Source of the DNA: G036327475 sp036327475
GTDB lineage: Bacteria; Pseudomonadota; Gammaproteobacteria; Enterobacterales; Enterobacteriaceae
Assembly (NCBI RefSeq): GCF_036327475.1
Contig: NZ_CP132913.1
Span: 682,001 to 746,000 of the forward strand
Direction: 5' to 3'
DNA: 64,000 bases
A model generated the notes under the pieces. The model did no database searches and was not told where the DNA came from. It worked only from the letters and a program-made list of their open reading frames with translations. Below are positions 45,598 to 56,009 of this stretch, piece by piece. How positions within the stretch are numbered: position 1 is the stretch's first letter; each line of letters opens with the position of its first letter. Position numbers and translations under genes: made by a program.

Positions 45598-46290
45598 TCA
45601 GGGCGAACGGACCGCGTCCAGCAGCGACAGATCGAGATAGTTCGCAAGAGTTGTAGTGCCCGCCGCCTTGAGCCAGGGAATTTCGCCCAATAGCGGGGCC
45701 GCCAGTCGCTCTTGCAGCGCTGTCAGGTAATCTTGCAGTCGATGGGTCGTTGGCGCGGGATGGTTGGCAATCCACCCCGCCAGACGTAGCCCAGCCTGGC
45801 GCACCGCCAGCGCGGTCAAAAGCGCATGGTTGATGCAACCGAGCTTCAACCCAACCACCAGAATCACTGGCAGACCCTCAGCGGCCACCCAATCAGCGTA
45901 AGAGAGCGTTTCCCCCAGCGGAGTAAACCAGCCTCCCGCCCCTTCAATGACCAGCCAGTCCGCAGCAGTTTCCAGCACGCGAAGCCCCGCCGATAACTCG
46001 GTGGCGGCGATAGGCCGGCCCTCATCGCGGCTAGCAATATGGGGCGAGGTCGACTCGATAAACGCCAGCGGATTAACCTGATGATACGCCAGCGCTACGT
46101 TGCCATTGGCCATTAGCGCCAGCGCATCACCGTTGCGTGGCCCTGCGGGGGTCAGTTCACATCCCGAGGCTACCGGTTTATACCCCGCGGCGCAATAACC
46201 CGCACGGTCGGCGGCCTGCAATATCGCGCAGGCCGCCAAAGTTTTACCAATATCGGTATCGGTTCCGGTAATAAAAAAACGTTTAGTCAC
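45598..46290 (-). CDS. bioD: Dethiobiotin synthetase
   Basis: 230 residues. The P-loop is FFITGTDTDIGKTLAACAIL. The catalytic KPVASG, the VEGAGGWFTPL nucleotide loop and LPVILVVGLKLGCINHALLT are all conserved. It carboxylates and cyclises DAPA to dethiobiotin with ATP. An ATG 15 nt further upstream is possible. The GTG at 46290 matches the E. coli N-terminus (MSKRYFVTG), and its GTGACTAA overlaps the bioC stop by 8 nt, implying translational coupling. It is the last gene of bioBFCD. Confidence 0.94.
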   Translation of the reverse strand: MTKRFFITGTDTDIGKTLAACAILQAADRAGYCAAGYKPVASGCELTPAGPRNGDALALMANGNVALAYHQVNPLAFIESTSPHIASRDEGRPIAATELSAGLRVLETAADWLVIEGAGGWFTPLGETLSYADWVAAEGLPVILVVGLKLGCINHALLTALAVRQAGLRLAGWIANHPAPTTHRLQDYLTALQERLAAPLLGEIPWLKAAGTTTLANYLDLSLLDAVRSP

Positions 46291-47071
46291 GGTAAAGCAC
46301 CCCATACACCACGCGATAACTGAGCGGCAGACCAGCCGGATGGTGCGGCCAGTTGGTTTCCAGCGCCCGCAGACGGCCCCGGCTGGTTAAACCGGGGGCT
46401 CGTCCGCCGTGTAAATACCCGGCCCCCACCCCTTTTATCTCCCGCAGCAGGTCGGTTAGGCTCGGGTAATACAGATGATGCGGTTCGGTCAGCAGGCGAT
46501 ACCGATAGGGAGCAAACGCTTCGGCGATCGCGGCCTCAGAAAGGAAACCATTGATGTGCACACCGCTGTCCACCAGTCCCCACGCCTGTTCCAGTTCGGC
46601 CAATGACCCCGATGCTAGAGTGGATAAAGCCAACGTGCCGCCGGGCCGCAGCACGCGGTGCAGCTCCGCCAGCGCCCGCGGCAGAGAATCGCACCACTGC
46701 ACCGCCAGGTTGCTGAAAACACCATCCATCGATCCCGTCGCCAGTGGCAGTCGTTCAATATCGCCCAATAGATATGCACCCGCAGACCGCTGCTGGCGGG
46801 CACGGGCCAGCATGGCAGCGGAGAGATCCAGGGCGATGACCCGCTGGCCCTGCGCCTGCCAGCGTCGGCTAAACCAGCCGGTACCGCAGCCCGCATCCAA
46901 TAGACGTTGCCCTTTAACCAGTCCGATTAGGCCGCAGAGGCGATCGCCGCAGGCGCGCTGAAACGTCGCATAGCGGTCGTAATGCGGGGCAGCGCGGCTG
47001 AAACTGTGGGCGATGCCCTGCTTGTGATCGACAGATGATTCAAGCGTTGTGTGGTAAATCGGATTGCGCAT
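46283..47071 (-). CDS. bioC: Malonyl-ACP O-methyltransferase BioC
   Basis: 262 residues. SAM motif I is [33 protein letters not shown] and [12 protein letters not shown] are typical of BioC. It methylates malonyl-ACP so that the fatty-acid enzymes can build pimeloyl-ACP methyl ester. A longer frame starts at 47095; the ATG at 47071 has GGAGG 9 nt upstream and is preferred. The start lies inside the end of bioF (32-nt overlap). The partner esterase BioH is not in the window. Confidence 0.93.
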   Translation of the reverse strand: MRNPIYHTTLESSVDHKQGIAHSFSRAAPHYDRYATFQRACGDRLCGLIGLVKGQRLLDAGCGTGWFSRRWQAQGQRVIALDLSAAMLARARQQRSAGAYLLGDIERLPLATGSMDGVFSNLAVQWCDSLPRALAELHRVLRPGGTLALSTLASGSLAELEQAWGLVDSGVHINGFLSEAAIAEAFAPYRYRLLTEPHHLYYPSLTDLLREIKGVGAGYLHGGRAPGLTSRGRLRALETNWPHHPAGLPLSYRVVYGVLYRD

Positions 47072-48215
47072 CGGATAAAGCCTCCAGCAGTGCATCGATA
47101 TCCTGGGCCTGATGGGCGGCTGTGAGCGTGATACGCAGCCGCGCGCTGCCGGGCGGGACAGTAGGGGGGCGGATCGCTGTCAGCCACACGCCGCGCTCGC
47201 GCAAGCGCTCCGCCAGGCACAGAGTGCGCAAATTATCCCCCACCACCAACGGCTGAATCGCGGTATCCGACGGCGCTAGCCTAAACCCGAGCGACACGGC
47301 ACCGCGGCGAAAACGGGCGATATTGTCATCAAGCCGCTGGCGCAACGCGTCCCCGCAGCGCACGATCGTCAACGCGGAATCAATGGCCGCTATCTGCGCC
47401 GGCGGCGGCGCGGTGCTATAAATCAAGTGGCGTGCGAATTGCAGCAGATACTCCGCGACAGGCGCCGCGCAAAGCACTGCCGCACCGCTGACCCCAACCG
47501 CTTTGCCAAAGGTGACCACCAGCAGCGCCGGTCGGTCTTCCAGCGCCCAGGTGCAGCCACGCCCTTCTTCGCCAACCACGCCAATACCGTGGGCATCATC
47601 CACCATCAGCCAGCCGCCGCCCGCCTGCGTCGCCTGTGTCAACGCTGCTAGCGGCGCCCGATCACCGTCCATACTGAAAACCCCCTCTGTGACCACCAAG
47701 CGATTACCGGCACAGTCCTGCCGCATCAGACGTTGCAGGGCGAGGGGATCATTATGGGCGAAACGCCGTAATTCTGCCGGCGACTGGATGGCCGCCTCTA
47801 GCAGGGAAGCGTGGCTCAAGCGATCCGCCAAAATATGATCACCTGAGGCCGTTAACGCACCCACCACTGCGTGATTGGCGGCAAACCCCGAGGTAAACAG
47901 CAGCGCGCGCGGGTAACCCAGCCAGTCGGCCAGCCGCTGCTCCAGCTGCTGATGATAAAGGCTGTAACCAGTAACATGTCCCGATCCCCCCGACCCCACT
48001 CCCTCCTGCGCCGCGCCACGCTGCCACGCTGCAATCACCTCAGGGTGTCGCGCCAGTCCGAGATAATCATTACTGGAAAAATTCAAGTACGATTTATCGC
48101 CGTCGTGAAGGAAGCGACCGTTGCCGCCGCTTACTGCCCGGCGTTCGCGATATGTTCGCTCCCGATGCCGCTGTACCAGCGCATCGTCGATGCGTGTCAT
48201 CCACTCGCCGGCCAT
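47040..48215 (-). CDS. bioF: 8-amino-7-oxononanoate synthase
   Basis: 391 residues, PLP-dependent alpha-oxoamine synthase family. [18 protein letters not shown] and [19 protein letters not shown] are conserved near the N-terminus. [17 protein letters not shown] precedes the PLP lysine K238 in [13 protein letters not shown]. It condenses pimeloyl-ACP with alanine. Its ATG shares one base with the bioB TAA (TAATG). W5 aligns with the conserved Trp of E. coli BioF, supporting this start. Confidence 0.96.
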   Translation of the reverse strand: MAGEWMTRIDDALVQRHRERTYRERRAVSGGNGRFLHDGDKSYLNFSSNDYLGLARHPEVIAAWQRGAAQEGVGSGGSGHVTGYSLYHQQLEQRLADWLGYPRALLFTSGFAANHAVVGALTASGDHILADRLSHASLLEAAIQSPAELRRFAHNDPLALQRLMRQDCAGNRLVVTEGVFSMDGDRAPLAALTQATQAGGGWLMVDDAHGIGVVGEEGRGCTWALEDRPALLVVTFGKAVGVSGAAVLCAAPVAEYLLQFARHLIYSTAPPPAQIAAIDSALTIVRCGDALRQRLDDNIARFRRGAVSLGFRLAPSDTAIQPLVVGDNLRTLCLAERLRERGVWLTAIRPPTVPPGSARLRITLTAAHQAQDIDALLEALSDAQSDLPHNA

Positions 48216-49252
48216 TAGCGCGCTGCGTTGTAGTATTGCGGCGTATCCGCTGCCAGCAGTTGCCCGATCAGTTGCGCCTGCTGATCAACGTCGCCATCGG
48301 ACGCGGCACGACGCTCGATATTAATACCCAATTTGCGAAACAGCGCTATGTCGCGATCTTCTTCCGGGTTAGGCGTAGTGAGTAATTTGCACCCGTAAAA
48401 GACGGAGTTGGCGCCGGCCATGAAACACAGCGCCTGGGTTTGTTCGTTCATCTGCTCCCGTCCCGCAGACAAACGTACGTGGGATCGCGGCATCATGATG
48501 CGCGCCACAGCAATGGTGCGGATGAAATCAAAGGCGTCCACATCGTCGTTATCGGCTAGAGGCGTCCCTTTCACTTTCACCAGCATATTGATCGGCACGC
48601 TTTCCGGCGGCGTCGGTAAATTGGCCAACTGCACTAGCAATCCGGCACGATCGCGGATATCTTCACCGAGCCCGACGATGCCACCAGAGCAGACTTTGAT
48701 GCCCGCCTGACGGACTTTGCTCAAGGTATCGAGCCTGTCCTGATAACTGCGAGTCGTTACGATGCTGCCGTAAAATTCCGGTGAAGTATCTAGGTTGTGG
48801 TTATAGAAATCCAGTCCCGCCTCCGCCAGCCGCTCTGCCTGTCGGTCGTTGAGCGTGCCGAGCGTCATACAGGTTTCAAGTCCCATCGCTTTTACGCTCT
48901 GCACCATTTGCTCCAGCAGCGGCATATCTCGGTCATGCGGATTTTTCCAGGCGGCCCCCATACAAAAGCGTGTAGAACCGGCGTCACGTGCTTTACGGGC
49001 AGCGTCAAGCACCTGCTGTACCTGCATCAGACGCTCGCTTTCAAGTCCGGTATGATAACGCGCACTCTGCGGACAATATTTGCAATCTTCGGGACAGGCG
49101 CCGGTTTTAATCGACAGCAACGTGCTGACCTGTACTTCACCGGGCGTGAAGTGCAGGCGATGCACCTGCTGGGCCTCAAACAGTAGATTAAGAAACGGTT
49201 TATCAAACAGCGTATTGGCCTGCGCCAGAGTCCAGCGTTGAGAAGTTGACAT
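48215..49252 (-). CDS. bioB: Biotin synthase
   Basis: 345 residues, radical SAM enzyme. The 4Fe-4S/SAM cysteines are C53, C57 and C60 ([13 protein letters not shown]). Further conserved parts are [25 protein letters not shown] [16 protein letters not shown] and [20 protein letters not shown]. It inserts sulfur into dethiobiotin. The frame is open upstream to 49324, but the conserved N-terminus begins at the ATG at 49252; the ribosome-binding site is weak. First gene of the bioBFCD operon, divergent from bioA. Confidence 0.96.
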   Translation of the reverse strand: MSTSQRWTLAQANTLFDKPFLNLLFEAQQVHRLHFTPGEVQVSTLLSIKTGACPEDCKYCPQSARYHTGLESERLMQVQQVLDAARKARDAGSTRFCMGAAWKNPHDRDMPLLEQMVQSVKAMGLETCMTLGTLNDRQAERLAEAGLDFYNHNLDTSPEFYGSIVTTRSYQDRLDTLSKVRQAGIKVCSGGIVGLGEDIRDRAGLLVQLANLPTPPESVPINMLVKVKGTPLADNDDVDAFDFIRTIAVARIMMPRSHVRLSAGREQMNEQTQALCFMAGANSVFYGCKLLTTPNPEEDRDIALFRKLGINIERRAASDGDVDQQAQLIGQLLAADTPQYYNAAR

Positions 49253-49313
49253 AACGGTTACCCACAGCATCTTGAAGGAAATAGATGGCACCAGTGTAAA
49301 GTTTACCGCTATA

Positions 49314-49346
49314 CTGTCAACCATATATTTAAATTTTAGTTTACAG
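49314..49346. promoter_or_regulatory. BirA operator of the divergent bio promoters
   Basis: CTGTCAACC (49314-49322) and AGTTTACAG (49338-49346) are separated by 15 AT-rich bases. This resembles the BirA site (TTGTAAACC, 15-16 bp, GGTTTACAA), with two mismatches in each arm. It lies between bioB and bioA, where E. coli has its operator, so biotin-dependent repression by BirA is likely retained. Confidence 0.7.
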
Positions 49347-49355
49347 GATATTTCG

Positions 49356-50645
49356 ATGCAGGCCGATGACCTCGCCTTCGACAGCCGCCATATCTGGCAT
49401 CCTTACACCTCCATGACGCATCCGCTGCCTACTTATCCCGTCGTTTCTGCCGCCGGCTGCGAGCTGACCCTAAGCGGCGGCCGCCGACTGGTGGACGGTA
49501 TGTCTTCCTGGTGGGCGGCCATCCACGGCTACAATCACCCGGTGATAAATCAGGCGATGAACGACCAAATCAGTCGCATGTCCCATGTGATGTTTGGCGG
49601 CATTACCCATCCGCCTGCGGTGGCATTGTGTCGTCGCCTGGTGGCGCTGACGCCAGAGAGCCTGGAGTGCGTCTTTCTAGCGGATTCCGGCTCGGTGGCC
49701 GTGGAAGTAGCGATAAAAATGGTACTGCAATACTGGCAGGCGCGCGGCGAACCACGCAGAGAGTTGCTGGCCATGCGCCAGAGCTACCACGGCGATACCT
49801 TCGGCGCGATGTCAGTTTGCGATCCTGATAACTCAATGCACAGCCTGTACCAGGGCTACCTGCCGCCGCACCGGTTTGTCGACGCGCCCCAGCGCCGTTT
49901 TGACGAGGTTTGGCGCGAAGGCGACGATGCACAGCTGGCCGCGTTGTTTACCGCCCACCATAGCACGTTGGCGGCGGTGATCCTGGAGCCCATTGTCCAG
50001 GGCGCGGGCGGAATGCACTTTTATCACCCCGAATATCTGCGGCGGGCGCGAGCGCTGTGCGATCGCTATGGCGTACTGCTGATTGCCGATGAAATCGCGA
50101 CCGGTTTTGGCCGCACCGGCGAATGGTTCGCCTGCAATCACGCCGGCATCACGCCGGATATTTTGTGCTTGGGAAAAGCCTTAACCGGCGGCGCCTTGAC
50201 CCTTTCCGCCGTGCTAACCCGCCGCCATGTGGCGGAAATGATCAGCGACGGCGATGCCGGCTGTTTCATGCACGGCCCGACGTTTATGGGCAATCCCCTG
50301 GCCTGCGCCGCCGCTAACGCCAGTCTGTCGCTACTTGAGGACGAAAGCTGGCGCCCGCGCGTGGCGGCGATCGCCGCCCAGCTCAGCACCGGACTGACGC
50401 CACTAACCGACCATCCGCGGGTGCGCGATGTGCGGGTACTCGGTGCCATTGGCGTGGTGGAAACGACACAACCGGTGAATATGGCGGCGCTACAGTGCTG
50501 GTTTGTCGACTGCGGCGTATGGATCCGTCCTTTCGGTAGGTTGATTTATCTCATGCCGCCTTACATTATTTCACCGGCGGCGCTGGCGCGGCTTATCGAC
50601 GCCATCGCCGGTGCTCTGGACAGGTCGGTGCATTTCCTCTCCTGA
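49356..50645 (+). CDS. bioA: Adenosylmethionine-8-amino-7-oxononanoate aminotransferase
   Basis: 429 residues, the same length as E. coli BioA, with the PLP lysine at K274 ([10 protein letters not shown]). Other conserved parts are [45 protein letters not shown] and [20 protein letters not shown]. It converts KAPA to DAPA using SAM as amino donor. The frame is open 84 nt upstream, but the ATG at 49356 has ACAGGA 7 nt before it and gives [17 protein letters not shown], matching the family. Confidence 0.97.
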   Translation: MQADDLAFDSRHIWHPYTSMTHPLPTYPVVSAAGCELTLSGGRRLVDGMSSWWAAIHGYNHPVINQAMNDQISRMSHVMFGGITHPPAVALCRRLVALTPESLECVFLADSGSVAVEVAIKMVLQYWQARGEPRRELLAMRQSYHGDTFGAMSVCDPDNSMHSLYQGYLPPHRFVDAPQRRFDEVWREGDDAQLAALFTAHHSTLAAVILEPIVQGAGGMHFYHPEYLRRARALCDRYGVLLIADEIATGFGRTGEWFACNHAGITPDILCLGKALTGGALTLSAVLTRRHVAEMISDGDAGCFMHGPTFMGNPLACAAANASLSLLEDESWRPRVAAIAAQLSTGLTPLTDHPRVRDVRVLGAIGVVETTQPVNMAALQCWFVDCGVWIRPFGRLIYLMPPYIISPAALARLIDAIAGALDRSVHFLS

Positions 50646-50699
50646 CGCGCCGGCGGGGTGCCATGCGCGCCCGGTCACATACGCAACCACTGAACGTAA

Positions 50700-51360
50700 C
50701 GGGAGACGAATCCGACGTGCCATTATCCATCGGGCCGCAATCGATGGAGAGCATTGATGAAAGTGGCCATGATCTTAACATCCCAGATCTTAACACCCCC
50801 ATGACCGGTTGGGCGACACCGATAAGCAGACCGGTCCTGGCTTTCTTTGGTCGCACCGTATTATATACCCTGTACGACACCGGTGTAGAGATGACCTTGG
50901 CCTCGCCGAAAGGTAGCCAACCGCCGCTGGTTCCGAAAAGTGATGAACCGGACGTGCAGACCCAGGACACTGAACGTTTTGCACCGGCCGTGCTACGCGG
51001 CAGGCACGGCGCTAGCGGCGATCGTCAGAGTGGATACGTTGCGGGCCGAGGATTTTGACATGGTGTTTTATCCCGGCGACCATGGTGCTTATCGAGCAAA
51101 CGTTCGCCGATGGCAAACCGGCGGCCGCCGGTTTGCCATGCGCCAGTCGTATTGCATCATGCGAAAAGCCTGACGACACACCGCTGGTGGCGAGCAAGCG
51201 TGTAATCGGTTAAGTTGTCCCGTTCCTGGTGGAAGATGAATGCCGGCGACTGACGAACGATTTGAGCGCACCGACGATTGACAGTCCTACTTGGTAACGG
51301 ATGGCCCTTTGGTTACCGATCAGAATCATACCTCATCGACGGCGACACGCACAGAATTTA
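50700..51360 (+). pseudogene. Broken DJ-1/PfpI-family protein
   Basis: LYDTGVEMTLASPKGSQPPL then VPKSDEPDVQTQDTERF, AEDFDMVFYPGDHGA, TFADGKPAAA, PDDTPLVASKRVIG and VVPFLVEDE follow the HchA/PfpI-like class I amidotransferase fold in several frames. The nucleophile region (normally VCHAP) is lost. The deleted and shifted sequence cannot make a full protein. Relatives act as chaperones, glyoxalases or deglycases. Confidence 0.72.
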
Positions 51361-51384
51361 CGATAGGATAATGCCAGCGCGCTT

Positions 51385-51840
51385 ACCTTAATCAGCAACG
51401 ATCTGCAGCCCGGCTAGACGTTACCCGAGCGGTATATGTTCAACGGTATTGGATATCAAGGTGATAATATTTCGCCGCATCTGGCGAAAAGCTTCGTGAT
51501 CACCGTTTTTGACTCAGACTCGCCGATCGGCCCCGGCAATATTCCGGCAGACGTACGCATGCTACCACAGGGCGCTGGCTCCGGCCATGACCATCTACAG
51601 ACGGGTATGGTTTAGGGACGCACGGATTTCGGCAGCACGGGTTATGGCGGCGCGCCACCGCCGGGTGGAAAACGCACCGCTACCAGCTCACCATCCATGC
51701 GCTGGATGTCGAACATTTGGAGGTAAATGAAAACGCCAGTGACGCGATGATTGGCTTTAACGTGCATTTTCACACGCTTGGCAGCGCATCACAGGTGGCA
51801 AGGCGCAACACGTGGCATTTTACCGCGCCAGAATAGACAC
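51385..51840 (+). pseudogene. ybhB: Broken ybhB (phosphatidylethanolamine-binding-like protein)
   Basis: LISNDLQPG is followed by a stop. YMFNGIGYQGDNISPHLA, then a deletion, then SFVITVFDSDSPIGPG, RMLPQGAGSG and GRTDFGSTGYGGAPPPGG match YbhB, with frames changing. Its 3' end overlaps the end of the convergent pgl by about 20 bp. The bioA-ybhB neighbourhood is as in E. coli. Confidence 0.85.
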
Positions 51841-52815
51841 CCACATCGGCCCCTGCCCAACAGCGTAGCGCGCCAGCGGCGATAGTTCACCCGATTGCCT
51901 CTCAATAGCATACACCGTAATATGGTGCGATTTCTGCCCGGCAGCTACCAAAAATCGCCCCTGGCTATCGATATTAAATCCGCGTGGCTGGGTTTCTGTT
52001 GCCTGATGACCTAACAGACGCAATACACCACCGTTTTCCGTCACTGCAAACCGGCTGATGACGCTGGCGATACGATCGCAACAGTAAAGCCAGCGACCGT
52101 CGGGGGTAATATGAATATCTGCCGCCCAGCGGGTGTCGCCGAAATCGTCTGGCATAATGTCCAGCGTCTGCACAATGTGCGGACCGGCGCCGGCAGCGTC
52201 AATGGCAATCACGTTGACCGTGCCGCTAAGTTCGTTGATGACGTAGGCATAATCCCCGCCGTGATGGAATGCCATGTGGCGCGGCCCGGCCCCGGCCACG
52301 CTGTCCAGCGCCGCAGGGGTAAGGGGTACTAAACGGCCGGCTTCGCCAATCGCATAGCGCCGGATACGATCTTCTTGCAGGCAGGGCACCCACAGCACCT
52401 GATTGGTAGTATCGACATTGGCCGAATGGCAATGGATTAACCCTTTAAACGTTTGTTGTGGCGCGCCAACGACACCCTGTTCGTCGATGGGGCTGACGCT
52501 CAAACAGCTGTTGCTATAGGAAACGCTGTACAGAGTCGTGCCCTGCAAATCGGTGGTCAGTTGCGTCGGGCCGCCCGGCAGTGGCGCTATTCCGGCCTCG
52601 CTCAGCAATCCTCGTTCATCGATGCGGTAGCTGACCACGCCGAAGGCAGGTCGAACACCGATATAGAGGTATGTGTTCGACGGGTGGATTGCCATCGGCT
52701 GCCCTTGCCTGCGGGCATCCACGACTTGCAGCAAGGTTAGCGCACCCTGTTCGTCCATTTGCCAGACGTGAATTTGCTGACTTTCCGGGCTGGCAACGTA
52801 GACAATGTGCTTCAT
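51820..52815 (-). CDS. pgl: 6-phosphogluconolactonase (YbhE type)
   Basis: 331 residues, identical in length to E. coli Pgl, a seven-bladed beta propeller. Conserved parts are VYVASPESQQIHVWQM, QPMAIHPSNTYLYIGVRP, GPRHMAFHHGGDYAYVINEL and TQPRGFNIDSQGRFLVAAGQ. It hydrolyses 6-phosphogluconolactone in the oxidative pentose-phosphate pathway, supplying NADPH. GAGGA precedes the ATG. Confidence 0.95.
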   Translation of the reverse strand: MKHIVYVASPESQQIHVWQMDEQGALTLLQVVDARRQGQPMAIHPSNTYLYIGVRPAFGVVSYRIDERGLLSEAGIAPLPGGPTQLTTDLQGTTLYSVSYSNSCLSVSPIDEQGVVGAPQQTFKGLIHCHSANVDTTNQVLWVPCLQEDRIRRYAIGEAGRLVPLTPAALDSVAGAGPRHMAFHHGGDYAYVINELSGTVNVIAIDAAGAGPHIVQTLDIMPDDFGDTRWAADIHITPDGRWLYCCDRIASVISRFAVTENGGVLRLLGHQATETQPRGFNIDSQGRFLVAAGQKSHHITVYAIERQSGELSPLARYAVGQGPMWVSILAR

Positions 52816-52984
52816 GTGTTCTCCTCATTTCGCTTTTGTGGCGGCATGGCGTTTGGCAAGGTTCGTCACATCAACGGCACGCCTCAAATAAACCTGCCAC
52901 CGTTAAGGCGCGTTATCTACCGAGATTATCACGGTTTTCGCCGCTGCACCGAGGGTTGTAACATTGCTACACTAGAAAACTATT

Positions 52985-53510
52985 TATTATTACCTTATTT
53001 GTCCTAGATCTGGACGGCACGTTGCTGATCCGACAGAAACGTATACTGCTGGAATCCATTACCACTTTGCGCCAGATGCGCGACGCCAGCCTACAAGTAT
53101 GGTGGTCACCGGCCTACTCGTCCTATCGGCGCGAGAGATAGACACGCCAACAACTTGCACCATACACACCCTGTTGTATGTGGATGAATGCTGTATTAAC
53201 ACCCGAGCGATCATGTTCTGCGTTTCCTGGCCTAGTTTGAAACTCTACCGCCGGCGCAGCCGCCCAACGCATGTGCAAATGGACAGCCTGGCGGTGGCGA
53301 AAGAGGCGACGGCGATTTGGAAGTTCACCACCTCCAACGTAGATATCGCCCTAAGTGGCAACAATAAGGCCCGCCAGTTGACACACTGGGGGACGCCGCC
53401 CTCGGCATGGCGATGGAGCAACGATGCTATCAAAGCGCGCGCCGATGTGGTTATCGGCGACAACAACGCGCCGCCCATGATTTTATCCGCCAGCGCCTGC
53501 TGGCTTGACA
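52985..53510 (+). pseudogene. ybhA: Broken ybhA (HAD-family phosphatase)
   Basis: FVLDLDGTLL, the HAD motif I with its DxD pair, appears without a start codon. QMRDASLQVW, LLYVDECCI, ATAIWKFTTSN, VDIALSGNNKA and NDAIKARADVVIGDNN follow in shifted frames. The modABC genes expected beyond it in E. coli are absent. Confidence 0.82.
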
Positions 53511-53663
53511 CACTCGCCAGGGGCGATGCGCCATTGCTGGCCGCACCTTCCTGTCCGAACCAAAGCCGTTCGCTGACCTGGCGCCTTCATCCAGCAGCCC
53601 GCGGCAGATCGGGTGCCCACCCGGAGAATGAACGGTCTCAGCATGCCAAATAGCGAACGTGTC

Positions 53664-54773
53664 TCAGCGCTCGGTTTGATTGATGTTCGCTGTGCTGGCG
53701 CGCGCCAGCGCCAGCGTGATAAGGCGCTCTACCAACGCTGAATAATTCAAACCGCTGGCTTTCCACAGTTTGGGGTACATACTGACGGAGGTAAAGCCAG
53801 GCAAGGTATTGACCTCGTTTAGCAGAATCTCACCTTGCTCGGTCAAAAAGAAATCCACCCTCGCCATCACGCTACAGCCCAGCGCTAGATACGCCTGCCG
53901 AGCTGTCTGGCGGATAGCGTCTGCGACGGGCGCAGTCAGCGACGCCGGAATAACCAGTCCAGCATGGGCGCCCTTCAAATATTTGGTGTCATAGGCGTAA
54001 AATTCGTCGTTGGCGAGGATCTCGCCGCAGACGCTCACTTCCGGAGAGTCGTTGCCTAGAACGGCGGTTTCGATTTCCCGTCCGATTACCGCCTGTTCAA
54101 CCAAGACTTTAACATCATAACGGAAAGCCAGCGCCAACGCCGTGTCAAATGTGGCCCGGTCGGACACCTTGCTGACCCCCACCGACGATCCCTGACTGGC
54201 AGGTTTAATGAACAGAGGCAGGCCAAGCTGGCGAACGATAGCGTCGAAATCCGGCGCCGCGTCGCCCGTGCGCAGCAGAGTCACCGAAAGCGTAACCGGC
54301 ACCCCTGCGTCGCGCAGCACACGCTTTGTCATGTCCTTGTCCATGCAGACCGCCGACCCCAGCACGTCCGGCCCGGCATAGGGAATATTAAGAACCCTGA
54401 GCAGTCCCTGCACCGATCCGTCCTCACCGCTGGCGCCGTGCAACACCGAGAAAGCAACATCAATCGATGGCAATGGCTGGCCGTTGGCGACATCAATCAG
54501 CTGTGCCCGCTGCTGACCGGGCACGACAGCCAGATAACGCTGCGCCGGCGCCAGGCGAATGGCGGCAGGATCGTCAAGATTAAGCAGATAGTCCTGCTCA
54601 TCGCACAACGTCCAACGCCCGTGTTTATCTACCCCGATAAGGGTCAAATCATATCGTTGCCGGTCGATGGCGCGAATGACATTCAACGATGAGCGCAACG
54701 ACACTTCGTGTTCGGTTGATTGGCCGCCGAACAGTACCGCGACCCGTAGTTTGCCGCTTTCCCGTTGTTCCAT
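53664..54773 (-). CDS. ddlA: D-alanine--D-alanine ligase A
   Basis: 369 residues, ATP-grasp ligase. [20 protein letters not shown] begins the N-domain. [20 protein letters not shown] is the ATP-grasp large loop, [11 protein letters not shown] follows, and [20 protein letters not shown] carries metal ligands. It makes the D-Ala-D-Ala peptidoglycan dipeptide in the cytoplasm. The frame is open to 54992, but the ATG at 54773 has GAGGA at good spacing and fits the family start. This position is not that of E. coli ddlA, suggesting local rearrangement or lineage-specific placement. Confidence 0.93.
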   Translation of the reverse strand: MEQRESGKLRVAVLFGGQSTEHEVSLRSSLNVIRAIDRQRYDLTLIGVDKHGRWTLCDEQDYLLNLDDPAAIRLAPAQRYLAVVPGQQRAQLIDVANGQPLPSIDVAFSVLHGASGEDGSVQGLLRVLNIPYAGPDVLGSAVCMDKDMTKRVLRDAGVPVTLSVTLLRTGDAAPDFDAIVRQLGLPLFIKPASQGSSVGVSKVSDRATFDTALALAFRYDVKVLVEQAVIGREIETAVLGNDSPEVSVCGEILANDEFYAYDTKYLKGAHAGLVIPASLTAPVADAIRQTARQAYLALGCSVMARVDFFLTEQGEILLNEVNTLPGFTSVSMYPKLWKASGLNYSALVERLITLALARASTANINQTER

Positions 54774-55132
54774 TACATCCTCGTTGATTACTGAAATACT
54801 TATTAAACGCCCACAAAGTATGCGTAAAACCCCGCCAACGGCACATGTCCGAAGACGGTAATTATAACGACGAAACGGACTAACGGCGAAACGGACGAAA
54901 AGAGCAGGATCGGACAGGGGACGCGCTTCGGGTCGTAGGGCACGGGATAAGGCGCGAAGGAGAGTACCGCCTGGCGCAGTCGACGCGGGCACCGCGTCCG
55001 GAAGAACATGAAATGGGGCGCTAGACTTTAGACGTGCGCCTTGGCACGGGACGGCGGCGACCCGACTAGAGGCGGACGGGAAGCCGGTTTACATCGTCGT
55101 CCGACTGGTGATGCTGTTTGGGCTACCTAAAT
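54774..55132. other. Strand-biased region upstream of ddlA
   Basis: About 360 bp with no gene. From about 54,860 to 55,120 the plus strand is strikingly rich in G and A and poor in T (for example CGAAACGGAC occurs twice within 25 bp). The ddlA promoter presumably lies in the first 80 bp. The minus strand contains a 68-codon pyrimidine-rich frame that I regard as chance. Confidence 0.45.
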
Positions 55133-55224
55133 TTAAATGATATTGAACAAGTCTCCCAGCAGGTAAATCAGTCCCAGGGCAATCGTCATGACGACACTAC
55201 TAAATGACGTAGTAGTTCAAGCAT
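55133..55224 (-). pseudogene. acrZ: Frameshifted acrZ (AcrAB-TolC accessory peptide)
   Basis: MLELLRHLVV from the ATG at 55224 matches the AcrZ start. After a short deletion and frameshift, VVMTIALGLIYLLGDLFNII ends at the TAA at 55133. E. coli AcrZ reads MLELLKSLVF then VVMAIILGLIYGLGEVFNI. It lies divergent from modE exactly as in E. coli. The single small helix cannot be made in one frame. Confidence 0.8.
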
Positions 55225-55388
55225 CGTTACCTTATATAGGTGCTAGTTGGCACATAGTGGTTATTTCATTATCTTTATACCAGTTTCTAGCCGCGGCGAT
55301 TAGGCCTTTTATGTTATTTTGTGACTGGCGTTATTGCCGCTGGTCGTCGGATAAGCAAAAATTTCCTTTTGAGCCACGGGATTTCTGC

Positions 55389-55950
55389 ATGCAGGCAGAA
55401 ATTCTGTTAATCCGGAAACTCCATCAGCAACTGTTCGCCGACCCCCCCCGCATTGCGCTACTCAAACAGATCCGCGCCACCGGCTCCCCATCAGTCCAGG
55501 GCGCGAAACTGGCGGGCGTCAGCTGCAAAGGCCTGGGATGCCATCAACGCCATGGGCTCATTGGCGGAACAGGCGCTGGTAGTGTACGTAACCGGCGACA
55601 AAGGGCAGCGGCATTACGTTGACCTGTTACGCGGAGCGATTGCTACAACTCTACGACCTACTAGGGCAAATTCAGCAAAAAGTCTTCAATGTCCCGCAGG
55701 ACGATAGCTTACCGTTAGACGGCCTGTTAGCGGTAATTGCGCGCTTCTCTCTGCAAGCCAGCGCACGCGGTCAATTTTCCATTGTTGCACAGCACTCTTA
55801 ACTCATTTGGAACGCGGTAGGGAAAACGATGAAGCGCTTATTCTTCTACCAGGTAGCCAGCAGCTGTGCACCACGGCACTGACTGTGATAAACACTAGGT
55901 TAAAGTTATCGCCGCCGCAGCTGATAGCAGAATAATGCTGTGCTAAAGCC
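55389..55950 (+). pseudogene. modE: Broken modE (molybdate-responsive regulator)
   Basis: MQAEILLIRKLHQQLFADPP and RIALLKQIRATGS are the winged-helix N-terminus. It is frameshifted to QGAKLAGVSCKGLGC, then RLLQLYDLLGQIQQKVFNVP and LLAVIARFSLQASAR. The two MOP molybdate-binding domains are almost entirely deleted. The modABC transporter it would control is absent too. Confidence 0.88.
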
Positions 55951-56009
55951 GGCCCGGCCGCCATTGACGTCGCCGCACAAATTCCCCGCTGCATTCAAAG
56001 GAACAATCG

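Noticed and set aside
49253..49355. Longer starts for bioB (49324) and bioA (49272)
   Set aside because: Both would run through the shared operator region; the internal ATGs match the family N-termini.
54774..54992. 73-codon N-terminal extension of ddlA
   Set aside because: The ATG at 54773 has a good ribosome-binding site and matches the family start; the extension has no homology.
54803..55009. 68-codon hydrophobic minus-strand frame upstream of ddlA
   Set aside because: Its hydrophobicity follows from the pyrimidine-rich strand; no ribosome site and it overlaps the ddlA leader.
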